The notes beneath the pieces were generated by a model. That model was not told the origin of the DNA. It ran no database searches and saw only the letters and a program-made list of their open reading frames with translations. 64,000 nt of DNA from Branchiibius sp. NY16-3462-2 (GTDB lineage: Bacteria; Actinomycetota; Actinomycetes; Actinomycetales; Dermatophilaceae), in the NCBI RefSeq assembly GCF_001594145.1, contig NZ_LVCF01000038.1, forward strand, positions 124,001-188,000, given 5' to 3'. Position 1 is the first letter of the stretch, and each line of letters opens with the position of its first letter. Shown in pieces: positions 1 through 7,762 of the stretch. The position numbers and the translations under genes were made by a program.

Positions 1-642
1 GCCTTCGGCAGCGATGCGGCCCTGGTCCATGACGACCAGGCGGTCGCACAACTGCTCGGCCTCGTCCATGTAGTGCGTGGTGATGACCAGGGTGACGCCC
101 TGCTGTTTCAATCGAAAAAGCTTGTCCCACAGGACATGTCGGGCTTGCGGATCCAGGCCGGTGGTCGGCTCGTCCAGGAGCAGCAACTCCGGATCGTTCA
201 CCAGGGAGCGCGCGATGGTCAGCCGCCGTTTCATCCCACCGGACAGGTCATCGACCTTGGCGTCGGCCTTCTCGGTCAACTGCGCGAAGTCCAGGAGTTC
301 GTCGGCTTTCGCGCGCACCTGTTTGCGGCCGATCCCGAAGTAGCGGCCGTAGACGATGAGGTTCTCGCGGACGGTCAGTTCGTTGTCGAGGGTGTCGTCC
401 TGCGGGCAGACCCCGAGGCGCGCGCGGATCTGCGAACCGTCCGAGGCGGGATCCATGCCCAGGATGCGCAACTCGCCGCTGGTGACGGGGGAGACCGCAG
501 CGATCATTCGCATCGTGGAGGATTTGCCGGCACCGTTGGGTCCCAAGAATCCGAAGGACTCGCCGCGGGCGACGTCCACGTCGATGCCACGAACCGCTTC
601 GAAGTCGCCGAACGACTTGTGCAGGTTGCGGGCCCGGATCAT
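1..642 (-). CDS. ABC transporter ATP-binding protein, DrrA/multidrug type (3' end outside window)
   Basis: Reading the minus strand from ATG at 642 gives 214 residues with no stop before the window edge. The protein has a Walker A motif (GPNGAGKSS), a Q-loop region (VCPQDDTLDNELTV), the signature LSGGMKRRL and Walker B LLLLDEPTTGLDP, followed by the switch histidine in ITTHYMDEAEQL. This layout is typical of the DrrA/CcmA class of exporter ATPases, which energise a separate membrane permease; the permease would lie beyond position 1. A GAGGTG run directly before the ATG serves as ribosome binding site. The gene lies 32 bp after the TIGR01777 gene on the same strand, where lipB often sits in relatives. 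The substrate cannot be told. Confidence 0.9.
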   Translation of the reverse strand, partial: MIRARNLHKSFGDFEAVRGIDVDVARGESFGFLGPNGAGKSSTMRMIAAVSPVTSGELRILGMDPASDGSQIRARLGVCPQDDTLDNELTVRENLIVYGRYFGIGRKQVRAKADELLDFAQLTEKADAKVDDLSGGMKRRLTIARSLVNDPELLLLDEPTTGLDPQARHVLWDKLFRLKQQGVTLVITTHYMDEAEQLCDRLVVMDQGRIAAEG

Positions 643-674
643 CACCTCGGGCGGAACGGCTGCAGAACCGGTGC

Positions 675-1574
675 TTACGTCGATCGGGCCAACCACTCCG
701 CGACCGTATCAAGTGAGTCGAACTGCCATTGAAAGCCGTTGTCCTGCAGCACTTCCGGGACGATCTTCGTACTGGCGAGCACGTCACTGGCGAAGTCCCC
801 GAGCACGGCGTGCAGCGCGAACGACGGGGCGGGCAGCACCGCCGGCCGGTGATAGGCGCTGCCCAGCGCCTTGGCCAGTTCCTTCTGCCGGGCCGGTGTC
901 GGTCCCACGAGGTTGACCGGGCCGGTGATCTGCGGGTTGTCGAGCAGGAAGAGCATGGCGGCCACGTGATCGGGCAGGGCGATCCAGGGGAACCACTGCC
1001 GCCCGGAACCCAACGGCCCACCCAACCCCCACTTGGCCAGTGGCAGCATCCGACTGGCCGCGCCACCCTCCGGAGCCAGCACAATGCCGGTGCGCAGGTA
1101 CGCGGTCGGGGCGCCGGCCTGCACGGCGGGTTCGGCCGCGTGCTCCCAGTCGCGCACGACTCCGGCCAGGAACCCCTCACCGGAGTCGCTGCGCTCGGTG
1201 AGTTGCTGCTCGCCGCGGTCGCCGTAGAAACCGCTCGCCGAACCCGACAGCAGACGCACCGGTCCCTCCAGGGCGGCGACCGCCGTGGCGATGGTGGCCG
1301 TGGAGTCGACCCGTGAGGAACGGATGACTTGTTTGTATTCCGGAGTCCAGCGTTTATCACCGATACCGGCACCGGCCAGGTTCACGACCGCTGAAACACC
1401 CTGCAGCGCCGAGGAATCCACCTGCCCGGCGCCCGGATCCCAGGTGACCTCATCCGGTTTCCCGGCCGGTCGGCGTACCAGCCGGATGACCTCGTCGCCG
1501 CGTTCGGTCAGCGCATGACTCAGCGCGCTGCCGATCAGGCCGGAGGATCCGGTGACGGCAACGCGCTGAGTCAT
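675..1574 (-). CDS. TIGR01777 family NAD(P)-binding epimerase-like protein
   Basis: A 299-residue short-chain dehydrogenase/epimerase fold. The N-terminal dinucleotide-binding motif is VTGSSGLIGSAL (residues 7-18), followed by VNLAGAGIGDKRW and SASGFYGDRGE, both typical of the TIGR01777 (YfcH/SulA) family. The C-terminal DUF1731-like segment includes FALHAVLGDFASDVLAS. The substrate of the family is not established. It follows sucB with a 19 bp gap, as Rv2216 follows dlaT in M. tuberculosis, but also has its own promoter-like TAGGTT six bases before the ATG, so it may be transcribed both with sucB and alone. Confidence 0.92.
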   Translation of the reverse strand: MTQRVAVTGSSGLIGSALSHALTERGDEVIRLVRRPAGKPDEVTWDPGAGQVDSSALQGVSAVVNLAGAGIGDKRWTPEYKQVIRSSRVDSTATIATAVAALEGPVRLLSGSASGFYGDRGEQQLTERSDSGEGFLAGVVRDWEHAAEPAVQAGAPTAYLRTGIVLAPEGGAASRMLPLAKWGLGGPLGSGRQWFPWIALPDHVAAMLFLLDNPQITGPVNLVGPTPARQKELAKALGSAYHRPAVLPAPSFALHAVLGDFASDVLASTKIVPEVLQDNGFQWQFDSLDTVAEWLARST

Positions 1575-1580
1575 GCGTTC

Positions 1581-1586
1581 AACCTA
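1581..1586 (-). promoter_or_regulatory. -10 hexamer for the TIGR01777 gene (leaderless type)
   Basis: Minus-strand TAGGTT lies six bases before the ATG at 1574, so transcription would begin at or next to the start codon. It sits in the 19 bp gap after sucB. No clear -35 element was seen. Confidence 0.45.
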
Positions 1587-1593
1587 AACAGTC

Positions 1594-3390
1594 TTAGACC
1601 TCGAAGGCACCCTCTTCGAGACGTGCCTTGATCGTGGTCAGGAACCGAGCGGCGTCCGCTCCGTCGACGATCCGGTGGTCGTAGGACAACGCCAGGTAGA
1701 CCATCGAGCGGATGGCTATGGTCTCGCCACCGTCCGCGTCGATCTCCACCACCGGACGCTTGACTACAGCGCCCGTACCCAGGATGCCGACCTGCGGCTG
1801 GTTGATGATCGGCGTGTCGAACAACGCGCCCCGGCTGCCGGTGTTGGTCAGCGTGAACGTGCCGCCGCCCAACTCATCCGGGGTCACCTTGTTGTCGCGG
1901 GTGCGGCTGGCAAGGTCGGCGATCCGGCGGGCCAGACCAGCGATGTTGAGGTCGCCGGCGCTCTGGATGACGGGTACGAACAGGCCCTTGGGGGTGTCCA
2001 CCGCGATTCCGAGGTTCTCGCTGGCGTGGTAGACGATCGAGTCGTCCTCCACGCTGGCGTTGAGCACCGGGTAGGCCTTCAGGGCCTCGACTGTGGCGAG
2101 GGCGAAGAAGGGCAGGAAGCTGAGCTTGATCCCTTCGCGGCGCTCGAACTCGGCCTTGCTGCGAGCCCGCAACCGGGCGATCTTGGTCACGTCGACCTCG
2201 ACCACCGTGGTCAACTGCGCCGACGTCTGCAGGGACTCCACCATGCGCGTGGCGATCAGCTTGCGCATCCGGCTCATCTTCTCGGTGGTGCCACGCTTGG
2301 CCGATACCGCAGCAACCGTGGCCGCCGGGGCGGCTGCAGCGGCGGGGGCCGCCGGCCCCGGCGCGGACTCCTGCGCAGCAGGCTGCTCCGCAGCCTTCTT
2401 CGCCGCTTCCGCCGCGGCCAGGACGTCCTGCTTGCGGATCCGCCCACCGACACCTGAACCGGTGATCGTCGACAGGTCGACGTCGTTCTCGGCGGCCAGT
2501 TTGCGCACCAACGGCGTCACGTAACTCGCCGCGTCATCAGTCGGCGCCTTCTCCGGCTCTGAACCGGCCGCCGTACCGACGGGTTCGGGCTCCTTGGCCG
2601 GCTCTTTCGCGGGCTCGGGCTCCTTGGCCGGTTCGGGCTTCTTGTCCGCCTCCGGCTGCTTCTCGGGTTCCTTCACCGGCTCGGGCTCGGGCTCCTTGGC
2701 GGCTTCCGGCTCCGGTGCCTTCTCGGCGGGCGCCTCCTGCGCCGGTGCAGCGGCACTGCCACCGACGATCGCGAGGTCGGCGCCGACCGGCACCGTCTCG
2801 TCCTCGCCGACCAGGATCTTGGTCAACTTGCCGGCGACGGGGGAGGGGATCTCGGTGTCGACCTTGTCGGTGGAGACCTCCAGCAGGGGCTCGTCCACGG
2901 CCACGTCGTCACCCTCGGCCTTCAACCACCGGGTGATGGTGCCTTCGGTCACCGACTCGCCGAGAGCCGGCATGGTGACGGTCTCACCACCGGACACCTC
3001 ACCGCCCGAGGAAGACTCCTGCGCCGGCGCAGCCTGTTCGGTGGAAGGAGCGGTCGGCTCGGCCTCGGCCTGCGGTTCCGCGGCTGGCTCCTGCGCGGAC
3101 TCCGTTGACTGCGAGGCGGATTCGGCCGGTTTGTCCTCCGCGGGTGCGGCGTCACCGTCGCCGACGACGGCGAGGTCGGCCCCGACAGGGACGGTCTCGT
3201 CCTCCTCGACGAGGATCTCCTGCAAGGTGCCTTCAACCGGAGACGGGATCTCGGTGTCGACCTTGTCGGTGGAGACCTCCAGCAGCGGTTCGTCCACCGC
3301 CACGTGATCGCCCACCTGCTTCAACCAACGGGTCACCGTGCCCTCGGTGACCGACTCTCCCAATGCGGGCATTGTCACGCGTTCAGCCAT
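1594..3390 (-). CDS. sucB: 2-oxoglutarate dehydrogenase E2 component, dihydrolipoamide succinyltransferase
   Basis: The 598-residue E2 subunit transfers acyl groups to CoA in 2-oxo acid dehydrogenase complexes. It has two lipoyl domains (about residues 2-78 and 136-211), each with the lipoyl-lysine motif STDKVDTEIPSP (Lys43 and Lys176). A charged Glu-Pro-Lys/Ala linker follows, then a peripheral-subunit-binding domain (about 288-325, VTPLVRKLAAENDVD) and the catalytic domain (about 368-598) with the active-site motif SYDHRIVDG. I start at the ATG at 3390, where the lipoyl domain begins; an upstream in-frame extension is not conserved in character. In actinobacteria this E2 may also serve pyruvate dehydrogenase. 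No lpd gene is next to it. Confidence 0.95.
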   Translation of the reverse strand: MAERVTMPALGESVTEGTVTRWLKQVGDHVAVDEPLLEVSTDKVDTEIPSPVEGTLQEILVEEDETVPVGADLAVVGDGDAAPAEDKPAESASQSTESAQEPAAEPQAEAEPTAPSTEQAAPAQESSSGGEVSGGETVTMPALGESVTEGTITRWLKAEGDDVAVDEPLLEVSTDKVDTEIPSPVAGKLTKILVGEDETVPVGADLAIVGGSAAAPAQEAPAEKAPEPEAAKEPEPEPVKEPEKQPEADKKPEPAKEPEPAKEPAKEPEPVGTAAGSEPEKAPTDDAASYVTPLVRKLAAENDVDLSTITGSGVGGRIRKQDVLAAAEAAKKAAEQPAAQESAPGPAAPAAAAAPAATVAAVSAKRGTTEKMSRMRKLIATRMVESLQTSAQLTTVVEVDVTKIARLRARSKAEFERREGIKLSFLPFFALATVEALKAYPVLNASVEDDSIVYHASENLGIAVDTPKGLFVPVIQSAGDLNIAGLARRIADLASRTRDNKVTPDELGGGTFTLTNTGSRGALFDTPIINQPQVGILGTGAVVKRPVVEIDADGGETIAIRSMVYLALSYDHRIVDGADAARFLTTIKARLEEGAFEV

Positions 3391-3612
3391 GCTTCCCAGT
3401 CTCTCCGATCTCTCCCAGCCCGCGCACGCGGGGTCCGTGGCTTGGTCAACGTCGGCGACGAGCACGGTCGGGACCGGTATGTCCGAACGCCTCGTCGCGT
3501 CGCTGTCCGCTCACCGCGATTGTGTCACTGGCCGTGCACAAATGGCTGGTCCGGCCAGCGGTGAGCATGCGAGAGTGGCCCGAAGGAATCCATCCACCGG
3601 GAGGTGATCGAG

Positions 3613-3846
3613 GTGGCCAAGACCCCTCAGGCAAGCGATGACGATCAGGCTCCGAAGGACGCAGAAGACTCCGCGAGCACTCCAGCGGACGAGGCCAAGC
3701 GCAAGTTTCGCGAAGCCCTGGACCGCAAGCACGCGCACGGCGGACGTGATGTCAGCGCCGGTGGCTCGGACAGCAAGGTGCACGGCTCGCACCGCGCCGA
3801 GACCAGCGGCGCGCAGCAGATGTTCCGTCGCAAGTCCGGCGGCTGA
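3613..3846 (+). CDS. DUF5302 family small protein
   Basis: A 77-residue, highly charged hydrophilic protein with an acidic Ser/Ala-rich N-terminus (residues 6-28), a basic helix (DEAKRKFREALDRKHAH) and a conserved tail (RAETSGAQQMFRRKSGG), matching actinobacterial DUF5302. No catalytic motif is visible and the function is unknown. I choose GTG at 3613 because a near-perfect Shine-Dalgarno sequence, GGAGGTGATC, lies just upstream; the earlier GTG at 3604 falls inside that site. It is transcribed away from sucB and followed 36 bp later by the DUF4031 gene. Confidence 0.82.
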   Translation: MAKTPQASDDDQAPKDAEDSASTPADEAKRKFREALDRKHAHGGRDVSAGGSDSKVHGSHRAETSGAQQMFRRKSGG

Positions 3847-3882
3847 CGGCCGCATCGGACTGCTGCAAGGGACGCGCGCGCG

Positions 3883-4269
3883 GTGAGCGTTTACATCGAC
3901 GACGCCTTCATCGATGCGACGGTCGGCGGTCCCGATCGCCGGTTCCGGTCCCGCTGGTGTCATCTGGTCGCTGACAGCACCGCCGAGTTGTTGCAGTTCG
4001 CGCAACTGCTGGGCATCGACGAGCGCTGGCTGCAGCGACGCGGCGAGCCCGGCGAACACTTTGACCTACCCGAACCGCGTCGGGCCAGCGCCCTGCTGTG
4101 CGGCGCCATCGAGATCTCCTGGCGCGAAAGCGTGGCGCTGGTGCGGGCGCACCGGGCCGGCGAGACCTTCGATCTCGCCGGCCTGCGCGCGGCGGCTCAG
4201 CCGGCCAACGACTCGGCGAGCGCGACGACGGTGCGCACGCCGTGGCCGGTGCCGCCGGCGGGGGTGTAG
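3883..4269 (+). CDS. DUF4031 domain-containing protein
   Basis: A 128-residue protein starting at GTG. It opens with VYIDDAFIDATVGG and continues with RSRWCHLVADSTAELLQFA and HFDLPEPRRASAL, the pattern of the DUF4031 family of small actinobacterial proteins of unknown function. Its last 73 bases overlap the 3' end of pepA on the other strand (4197-4269). The final 25 or so residues, encoded inside that overlap, are low-complexity Ala/Pro/Val and probably not part of the conserved domain. Confidence 0.82.
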   Translation: MSVYIDDAFIDATVGGPDRRFRSRWCHLVADSTAELLQFAQLLGIDERWLQRRGEPGEHFDLPEPRRASALLCGAIEISWRESVALVRAHRAGETFDLAGLRAAAQPANDSASATTVRTPWPVPPAGV

Positions 4270-5693
4270 CCGTACGGCGACTTGTCGTTGAAGGACGGAC
4301 CGGCGATGTCCAGGTGCGCCCAGGGGATCTGGGTCCCGCCGACCTCGCCGACGAACTCCTGCAGGAACAGCGCAGCAGTGATCGCACCGCCCCAGCGCTC
4401 ACCGGTGTGCTTCACGTCCGCGATCTGGGAGTCCAGCGACGGCCGCATCTCCTGCAGCAACGGCATCGGCCACATGTCCTCACCGGTGCTCTTGGCGGCG
4501 CTGATGACCTGCTCGACGATGTCATCGGTGTTGCCGATCACCGCCGTCGTGCGACCGCCGAGCGCGACCATCGCCGCGCCGGTGAGGGTGGCGACATCGA
4601 GCATCAGGTCCGGCTTCACGGTCGATCCGATCGCGAGGCCGTCGGCCATGACCAGGCGACCCTCGGCGTCGGTGTTGATGATCTCGACCGTCTTGCCGTT
4701 CGGCATCGTGACCACGTCGCTGGGGCGCTGCGCGTCGGAGCCGGTCATGTTCTCCGCGAGACACAGGTAGGTGGTGATAGCGATCGGCAGTCCGAGCGAC
4801 GCGATCGCCCCCGTCGCGGCAGCGACCGCCGCGGCACCGGCCATGTCGCTCTTCATCGTGACCATCCCGTCGGCGGTCTTGATGCACAGGCCACCGGAGT
4901 CGAAGGTGATCCCTTTGCCCACGAGCACGATGTGCGCCTTCGCGCGCGCCGGTTTGTAGGTCAGGGTCACCAGGCGCGGCGGGCGCGCCGAACCGCGGCC
5001 GACGCCGATCAGGCCGCCGCACTGCTGACGCACCAACGACTTCTCGTCGGCGACCCGCACCGCGACCTTGCTTCCGGTGAAGTGCTTGCGGGCCTCGGCG
5101 GCGAACGAGGCCGGGTAGAGGTCCAACGGCGGGGTGTTCACCAGATCCCGTGCCCAGGTGACCTGCTCGGCAACGGCGATGGCCCGCGACAGCACCTTGC
5201 GCGCCGCGGCGCTCTTGGCGTCCGGGGTGACGACCGTCAACCGCCCCACCGGTGCCGTGCCGTCCTTGCTCTTGTACGTCGTGAACGAGTAGGCGCCGAA
5301 CAGTGCGCCTTCGGTGACGGCAGCCAGCAACGCCGGTGTGGCGGCGGGGAAGAGCAGGGCCGCGTGCGACGTACCGGCAAGAGCGCGCGACGCCGAACCG
5401 GCGGCGCGGCGTACCGCTTCCGCGTCCTCGTCCCCGGGCGCAGCGTCCAGCCCGCTGCCGATCACCAGGACCAGGGCATCGGTGCCGGGGACGCCGGTCA
5501 CCTTGATGACCTCGTCGGCGGCGCCGGAGGCGCCCAGGGCGCTCAGGTGCTCATCGAGGTACGAGACGGCCTCCGCGGAGAGCCCCTCGACGGGGATGAC
5601 GTGAGCACCCTTGTCCTGCTTGTGCGACAGGAGCACCATCGTCGCGACGGCCGGTCGGGCAGGGATGCGGTCGGACAGACTGATCGAGGTCAT
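4197..5693 (-). CDS. pepA: Leucyl aminopeptidase, M17 family
   Basis: A 498-residue cytosolic metallo-aminopeptidase that removes N-terminal residues from peptides. The C-terminal catalytic domain carries the metal-binding signature NTDAEGRLVMADGL, preceded by LVGKGITFDSGGLCIK (Lys and Asp ligands) and KSDMAGAAAV; the N-terminal third is the variable M17 domain. The start is ATG at 5693, preceded by GAAGGAA; a longer upstream reading frame runs through the promoter region and is not conserved in character. It is divergent from gcvT and near sucB, as pepB is near gcvB/gcvT and dlaT in M. tuberculosis. Confidence 0.95.
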   Translation of the reverse strand: MTSISLSDRIPARPAVATMVLLSHKQDKGAHVIPVEGLSAEAVSYLDEHLSALGASGAADEVIKVTGVPGTDALVLVIGSGLDAAPGDEDAEAVRRAAGSASRALAGTSHAALLFPAATPALLAAVTEGALFGAYSFTTYKSKDGTAPVGRLTVVTPDAKSAAARKVLSRAIAVAEQVTWARDLVNTPPLDLYPASFAAEARKHFTGSKVAVRVADEKSLVRQQCGGLIGVGRGSARPPRLVTLTYKPARAKAHIVLVGKGITFDSGGLCIKTADGMVTMKSDMAGAAAVAAATGAIASLGLPIAITTYLCLAENMTGSDAQRPSDVVTMPNGKTVEIINTDAEGRLVMADGLAIGSTVKPDLMLDVATLTGAAMVALGGRTTAVIGNTDDIVEQVISAAKSTGEDMWPMPLLQEMRPSLDSQIADVKHTGERWGGAITAALFLQEFVGEVGGTQIPWAHLDIAGPSFNDKSPYGYTPAGGTGHGVRTVVALAESLAG

Positions 5694-5778
5694 GAAGCGG
5701 TTTCCTTCGCGTCGTTGGAGGATCGGGACACCGCCACGATCTGCGGTACTCCCGGTAAAGATACGCCGCAGGCTTCGA

Positions 5779-5784
5779 TACCGT
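5779..5784 (+). promoter_or_regulatory. -10 hexamer for gcvT (leaderless type)
   Basis: TACCGT lies six bases before the gcvT ATG at 5791, so the transcript would start at the initiation codon. The 97 bp pepA-gcvT gap is too short and shows no match to a glycine riboswitch. Confidence 0.45.
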
Positions 5785-5790
5785 TCGGTC

Positions 5791-6888
5791 ATGACTCTCG
5801 CGCATTCCCCGCTGCATGACCGCCACGTTGCCCTCGGTGCCAAGCTGGCCGACTTCGGCGGCTGGGAGATGCCCATCGAATACCCCGGTGGCGGGGTGCT
5901 GCGCGAGCACCAGGCGGTGCGTGAGCGCGTCGGCATCTTCGATGTCAGTCACCTGGGCAAGGCGCGCGTCGCCGGGCCGGGTGCGGCCGACTTCGTCAAC
6001 TCCGCCTTCACCAACGATCTGCGCAAGGTGGCACCCCCGAAGGCGCAGTACACGATGTGCCTCGATGAGGCGACCGGCGGAGTGGTCGACGACCTCATCC
6101 AGTACTTCGAGGCCGAGGACGACGTCTTCCTCGTCCCGAACGCTGCCAACACCGCCGAAGTCGTGCGACTGCTGGAAGCGGCTGCACCCGAAGGGATTTC
6201 GGTCACCAACCTGCACACCGAGTACGGCGTGATCGCCGTCCAGGGCCCCAAGAGCGCCGAAGTCGTCGCTGCGCTCGGACTGCCCACCGAGTTGGACTAC
6301 ATGTCCTTCGTGCGCGCTGACTGGGGCGGGCGCGAAGTGATCGTGCTGCGCTCGGGCTACACGGGGGAGAAGGGCTACGAGTTGGTGCCGCGGTGGGACG
6401 ACGCGCCGGCGCTGTGGGACGCCCTGGTCGAGGCGATGGCGCCGTACGACGGTCTGCCGGCTGGTCTCGGTGCGCGCGACACGCTGCGCACCGAGATGGG
6501 GTATCCGCTGCACGGGAACGACCTGTCGATGGACATCACCCCGAACATGGCGCGCGCCGGTTGGGCGGTCGGCTGGAAGAAGGACGCCTTCTGGGGCAAG
6601 GAAGCACTGGAAGCGCAGAAGGCACGCAAGGACTACCGCCTCACCTGGGGGCTGCTGGCCACGGGCAGGGGTATCCCACGAGCGCACTGCGCCGTCCTGG
6701 GTGCCGACGGTCAGGTGATCGGCGAAGTCACCTCGGGCACCATGTCGCCCACCCTCAAACAAGGTATCGCCCTGGCCCTGCTGGACCGTGGCGTCGCCGA
6801 GGGTGACGAGGTCACGATCGACGTACGCGGTCGGTCCCTGCCCGCAACCGTGGTCAAGCCACCGTTCGTCACGCCCCACACGAGCTGA
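5791..6888 (+). CDS. gcvT: Glycine cleavage system T protein, aminomethyltransferase
   Basis: The 365-residue T protein moves the aminomethyl carbon from the lipoylated H protein to tetrahydrofolate. It opens with the family hallmark FGGWEMPIEYPGG and continues with VGIFDVSHLGKARV, GEKGYELVPRW and GLGARDTLRTEMGYPLHGND; the C-terminal barrel domain includes GEVTSGTMSPTLKQGIALAL. Length is normal. It is a single gene here: gcvH and gcvP are not in the window. Its product feeds the one-carbon pool that also includes metF at 48 kb. Confidence 0.96.
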   Translation: MTLAHSPLHDRHVALGAKLADFGGWEMPIEYPGGGVLREHQAVRERVGIFDVSHLGKARVAGPGAADFVNSAFTNDLRKVAPPKAQYTMCLDEATGGVVDDLIQYFEAEDDVFLVPNAANTAEVVRLLEAAAPEGISVTNLHTEYGVIAVQGPKSAEVVAALGLPTELDYMSFVRADWGGREVIVLRSGYTGEKGYELVPRWDDAPALWDALVEAMAPYDGLPAGLGARDTLRTEMGYPLHGNDLSMDITPNMARAGWAVGWKKDAFWGKEALEAQKARKDYRLTWGLLATGRGIPRAHCAVLGADGQVIGEVTSGTMSPTLKQGIALALLDRGVAEGDEVTIDVRGRSLPATVVKPPFVTPHTS

Positions 6889-6894
6889 TCGCGC

Positions 6895-6926
6895 CAGTCA
6901 GCTCGGCGGGTGCAGTCAGCTCGGCG
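6895..6926. repeat. 14-bp direct repeat after gcvT
   Basis: CAGTCAGCTCGGCG occurs at 6895-6908 and again at 6913-6926, an 18 bp period, in the 45 bp gap between the convergent ends of gcvT and the CobU-like gene. No strong terminator hairpin was seen in this gap; the role of the repeat is unknown. Confidence 0.6.
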
Positions 6927-6933
6927 TTGCGGG

Positions 6934-7488
6934 TCAGTACGGCAGCGCAGGGAACGCCGATAGGTCGACAGCCCGGCCCCCGAGCAGCAGGACAGCCCGG
7001 CTCAGGTGGTTGGACAACACGGTGTTCGCCTGGCCGAGCGCGTCCTGCAGCGCCCGATCGACCGGCGAGTCCGCGGCCACCATCAGGCCCAGTTCACGGC
7101 TGATGACCACGGCGTCGTAGGGCAGCGCTGACAGCAGCGCGGCCAGTTCGAGCGTGGCGTCGGTGACGGCCGCGGTGGCCTTCTGAGGTGCTTCCCAGGC
7201 ATCGGCCGCGGTGATCTTCGCGGCTACCCACGCGGCCAGGTTGTCCACCACGACAGCGCTGCGGGAGTAGAGGATCGAGCGCACCAGGTCGGTCGATTCC
7301 TCGGTGACCCAGCCCTCGGGCGGACTATCGAACACCGGCGCCGTGACGGTACTGATCGTGTCGGACAGCGCCGGGTTCGCGCCGTCTGCCAGCGGGCGCA
7401 GCACCCGGGTGCCGTCGCCGCTCAGCAATGACTCGGCGTACCGGCTCACAGGGGTATGCACCCCGGCGAGGACGAGAGTCGTGGTCAC
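6934..7488 (-). CDS. CobU-like protein with degenerate P-loop
   Basis: A 184-residue protein starting at GTG 7488. Its second half follows CobU, adenosylcobinamide kinase/guanylyltransferase: VVISRELGLMVAADSPVDRA, then ALGQANTVLSNHLSRAVLLL and GGRAVDLS. The N-terminus aligns with the CobU P-loop strand (TLVLAG then SRYAESLL), but the GGxRSGKS loop reads AGVHTPVS, so the Walker lysine is replaced by valine (residue 14). The His/Arg region for the guanylylated intermediate is also not recognisable around VTAPVFDSPPEGW, whereas WVTEESTDLV keeps the CobU pattern. I infer loss of kinase activity. It lies divergent to a cobalamin riboswitch, consistent with a corrinoid-related role or a decayed remnant. 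Confidence 0.72.
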   Translation of the reverse strand: MTTTLVLAGVHTPVSRYAESLLSGDGTRVLRPLADGANPALSDTISTVTAPVFDSPPEGWVTEESTDLVRSILYSRSAVVVDNLAAWVAAKITAADAWEAPQKATAAVTDATLELAALLSALPYDAVVISRELGLMVAADSPVDRALQDALGQANTVLSNHLSRAVLLLGGRAVDLSAFPALPY

Positions 7489-7495
7489 GGGGATG

Positions 7496-7501
7496 AGACT
7501 A
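7496..7501 (-). promoter_or_regulatory. -10 hexamer for the CobU-like gene
   Basis: Minus-strand TAGTCT lies seven bases before the GTG at 7488. A transcript from here would be leaderless and so would not carry the riboswitch, which is on the other strand. Confidence 0.45.
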
Positions 7502-7544
7502 GCGCGCGGGCCGGGCGGGCCCGGGCGCGGCCGGATGGTTGCGA

Positions 7545-7550
7545 TACCCT
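7545..7550 (+). promoter_or_regulatory. Putative -10 hexamer of the corrinoid-uptake operon
   Basis: TACCCT lies just upstream of the riboswitch core, the same hexamer seen before parE and the DAHP synthase gene. Initiation 6-7 bases later would give a leader of about 205 nt containing the whole riboswitch. No clear -35 was seen. Confidence 0.4.
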
Positions 7551-7556
7551 GGCCAC

Positions 7557-7690
7557 CTGCCCGGATCGTTGAGCCGGGTAGGCACGGTGGAAGGGGAAGC
7601 CGGTCAGAATCCGGCGCTGGTCCGCAACCGTAGGTGGTCATCACGACCACGAGCCGGGATACCAGCCATCGCGCAGCAACTCACACCCGT
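7557..7690 (+). promoter_or_regulatory. Cobalamin riboswitch
   Basis: The leader carries conserved cobalamin-aptamer blocks in order: GGAAGCCGGTCAGAATCCGG (7593-7612), then the B12-box-like GCTGGTCCGCAACCGTAG (7616-7633), and the distal GAGCCGGGATACCAGCC (7651-7667). Spacing and sequence resemble actinobacterial B12 aptamers. It is followed by about 70 nt of expression platform and the AGGAAGG ribosome binding site at 7752-7758. It should repress the downstream operon when adenosylcobalamin is abundant. Boundaries are approximate because I could not fold the sequence. Confidence 0.87.
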
Positions 7691-7762
7691 CGAGATCTGC
7701 GGGCCGAGTTCCAGGCGTTCCGCCCAGAATCAGGTCAGGCAGAGGACCTTCAGGAAGGCCTC

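Noticed and set aside
248..1372. Minus-strand frame of 374 codons across the ABC ATPase and TIGR01777 genes
   Set aside because: Arg/Pro-rich composition with no domain; the ABC ATPase and epimerase frames carry all the family motifs.
2590..2720. Repetitive Glu-Pro-Lys coding tract in sucB as a candidate repeat element
   Set aside because: Flexible linkers of this composition are usual between lipoyl domains and the binding domain of E2 proteins.
5694..5790. Possible glycine riboswitch before gcvT
   Set aside because: The 97 bp gap is too short for a tandem aptamer and has no conserved core; the promoter hexamer implies a leaderless transcript.
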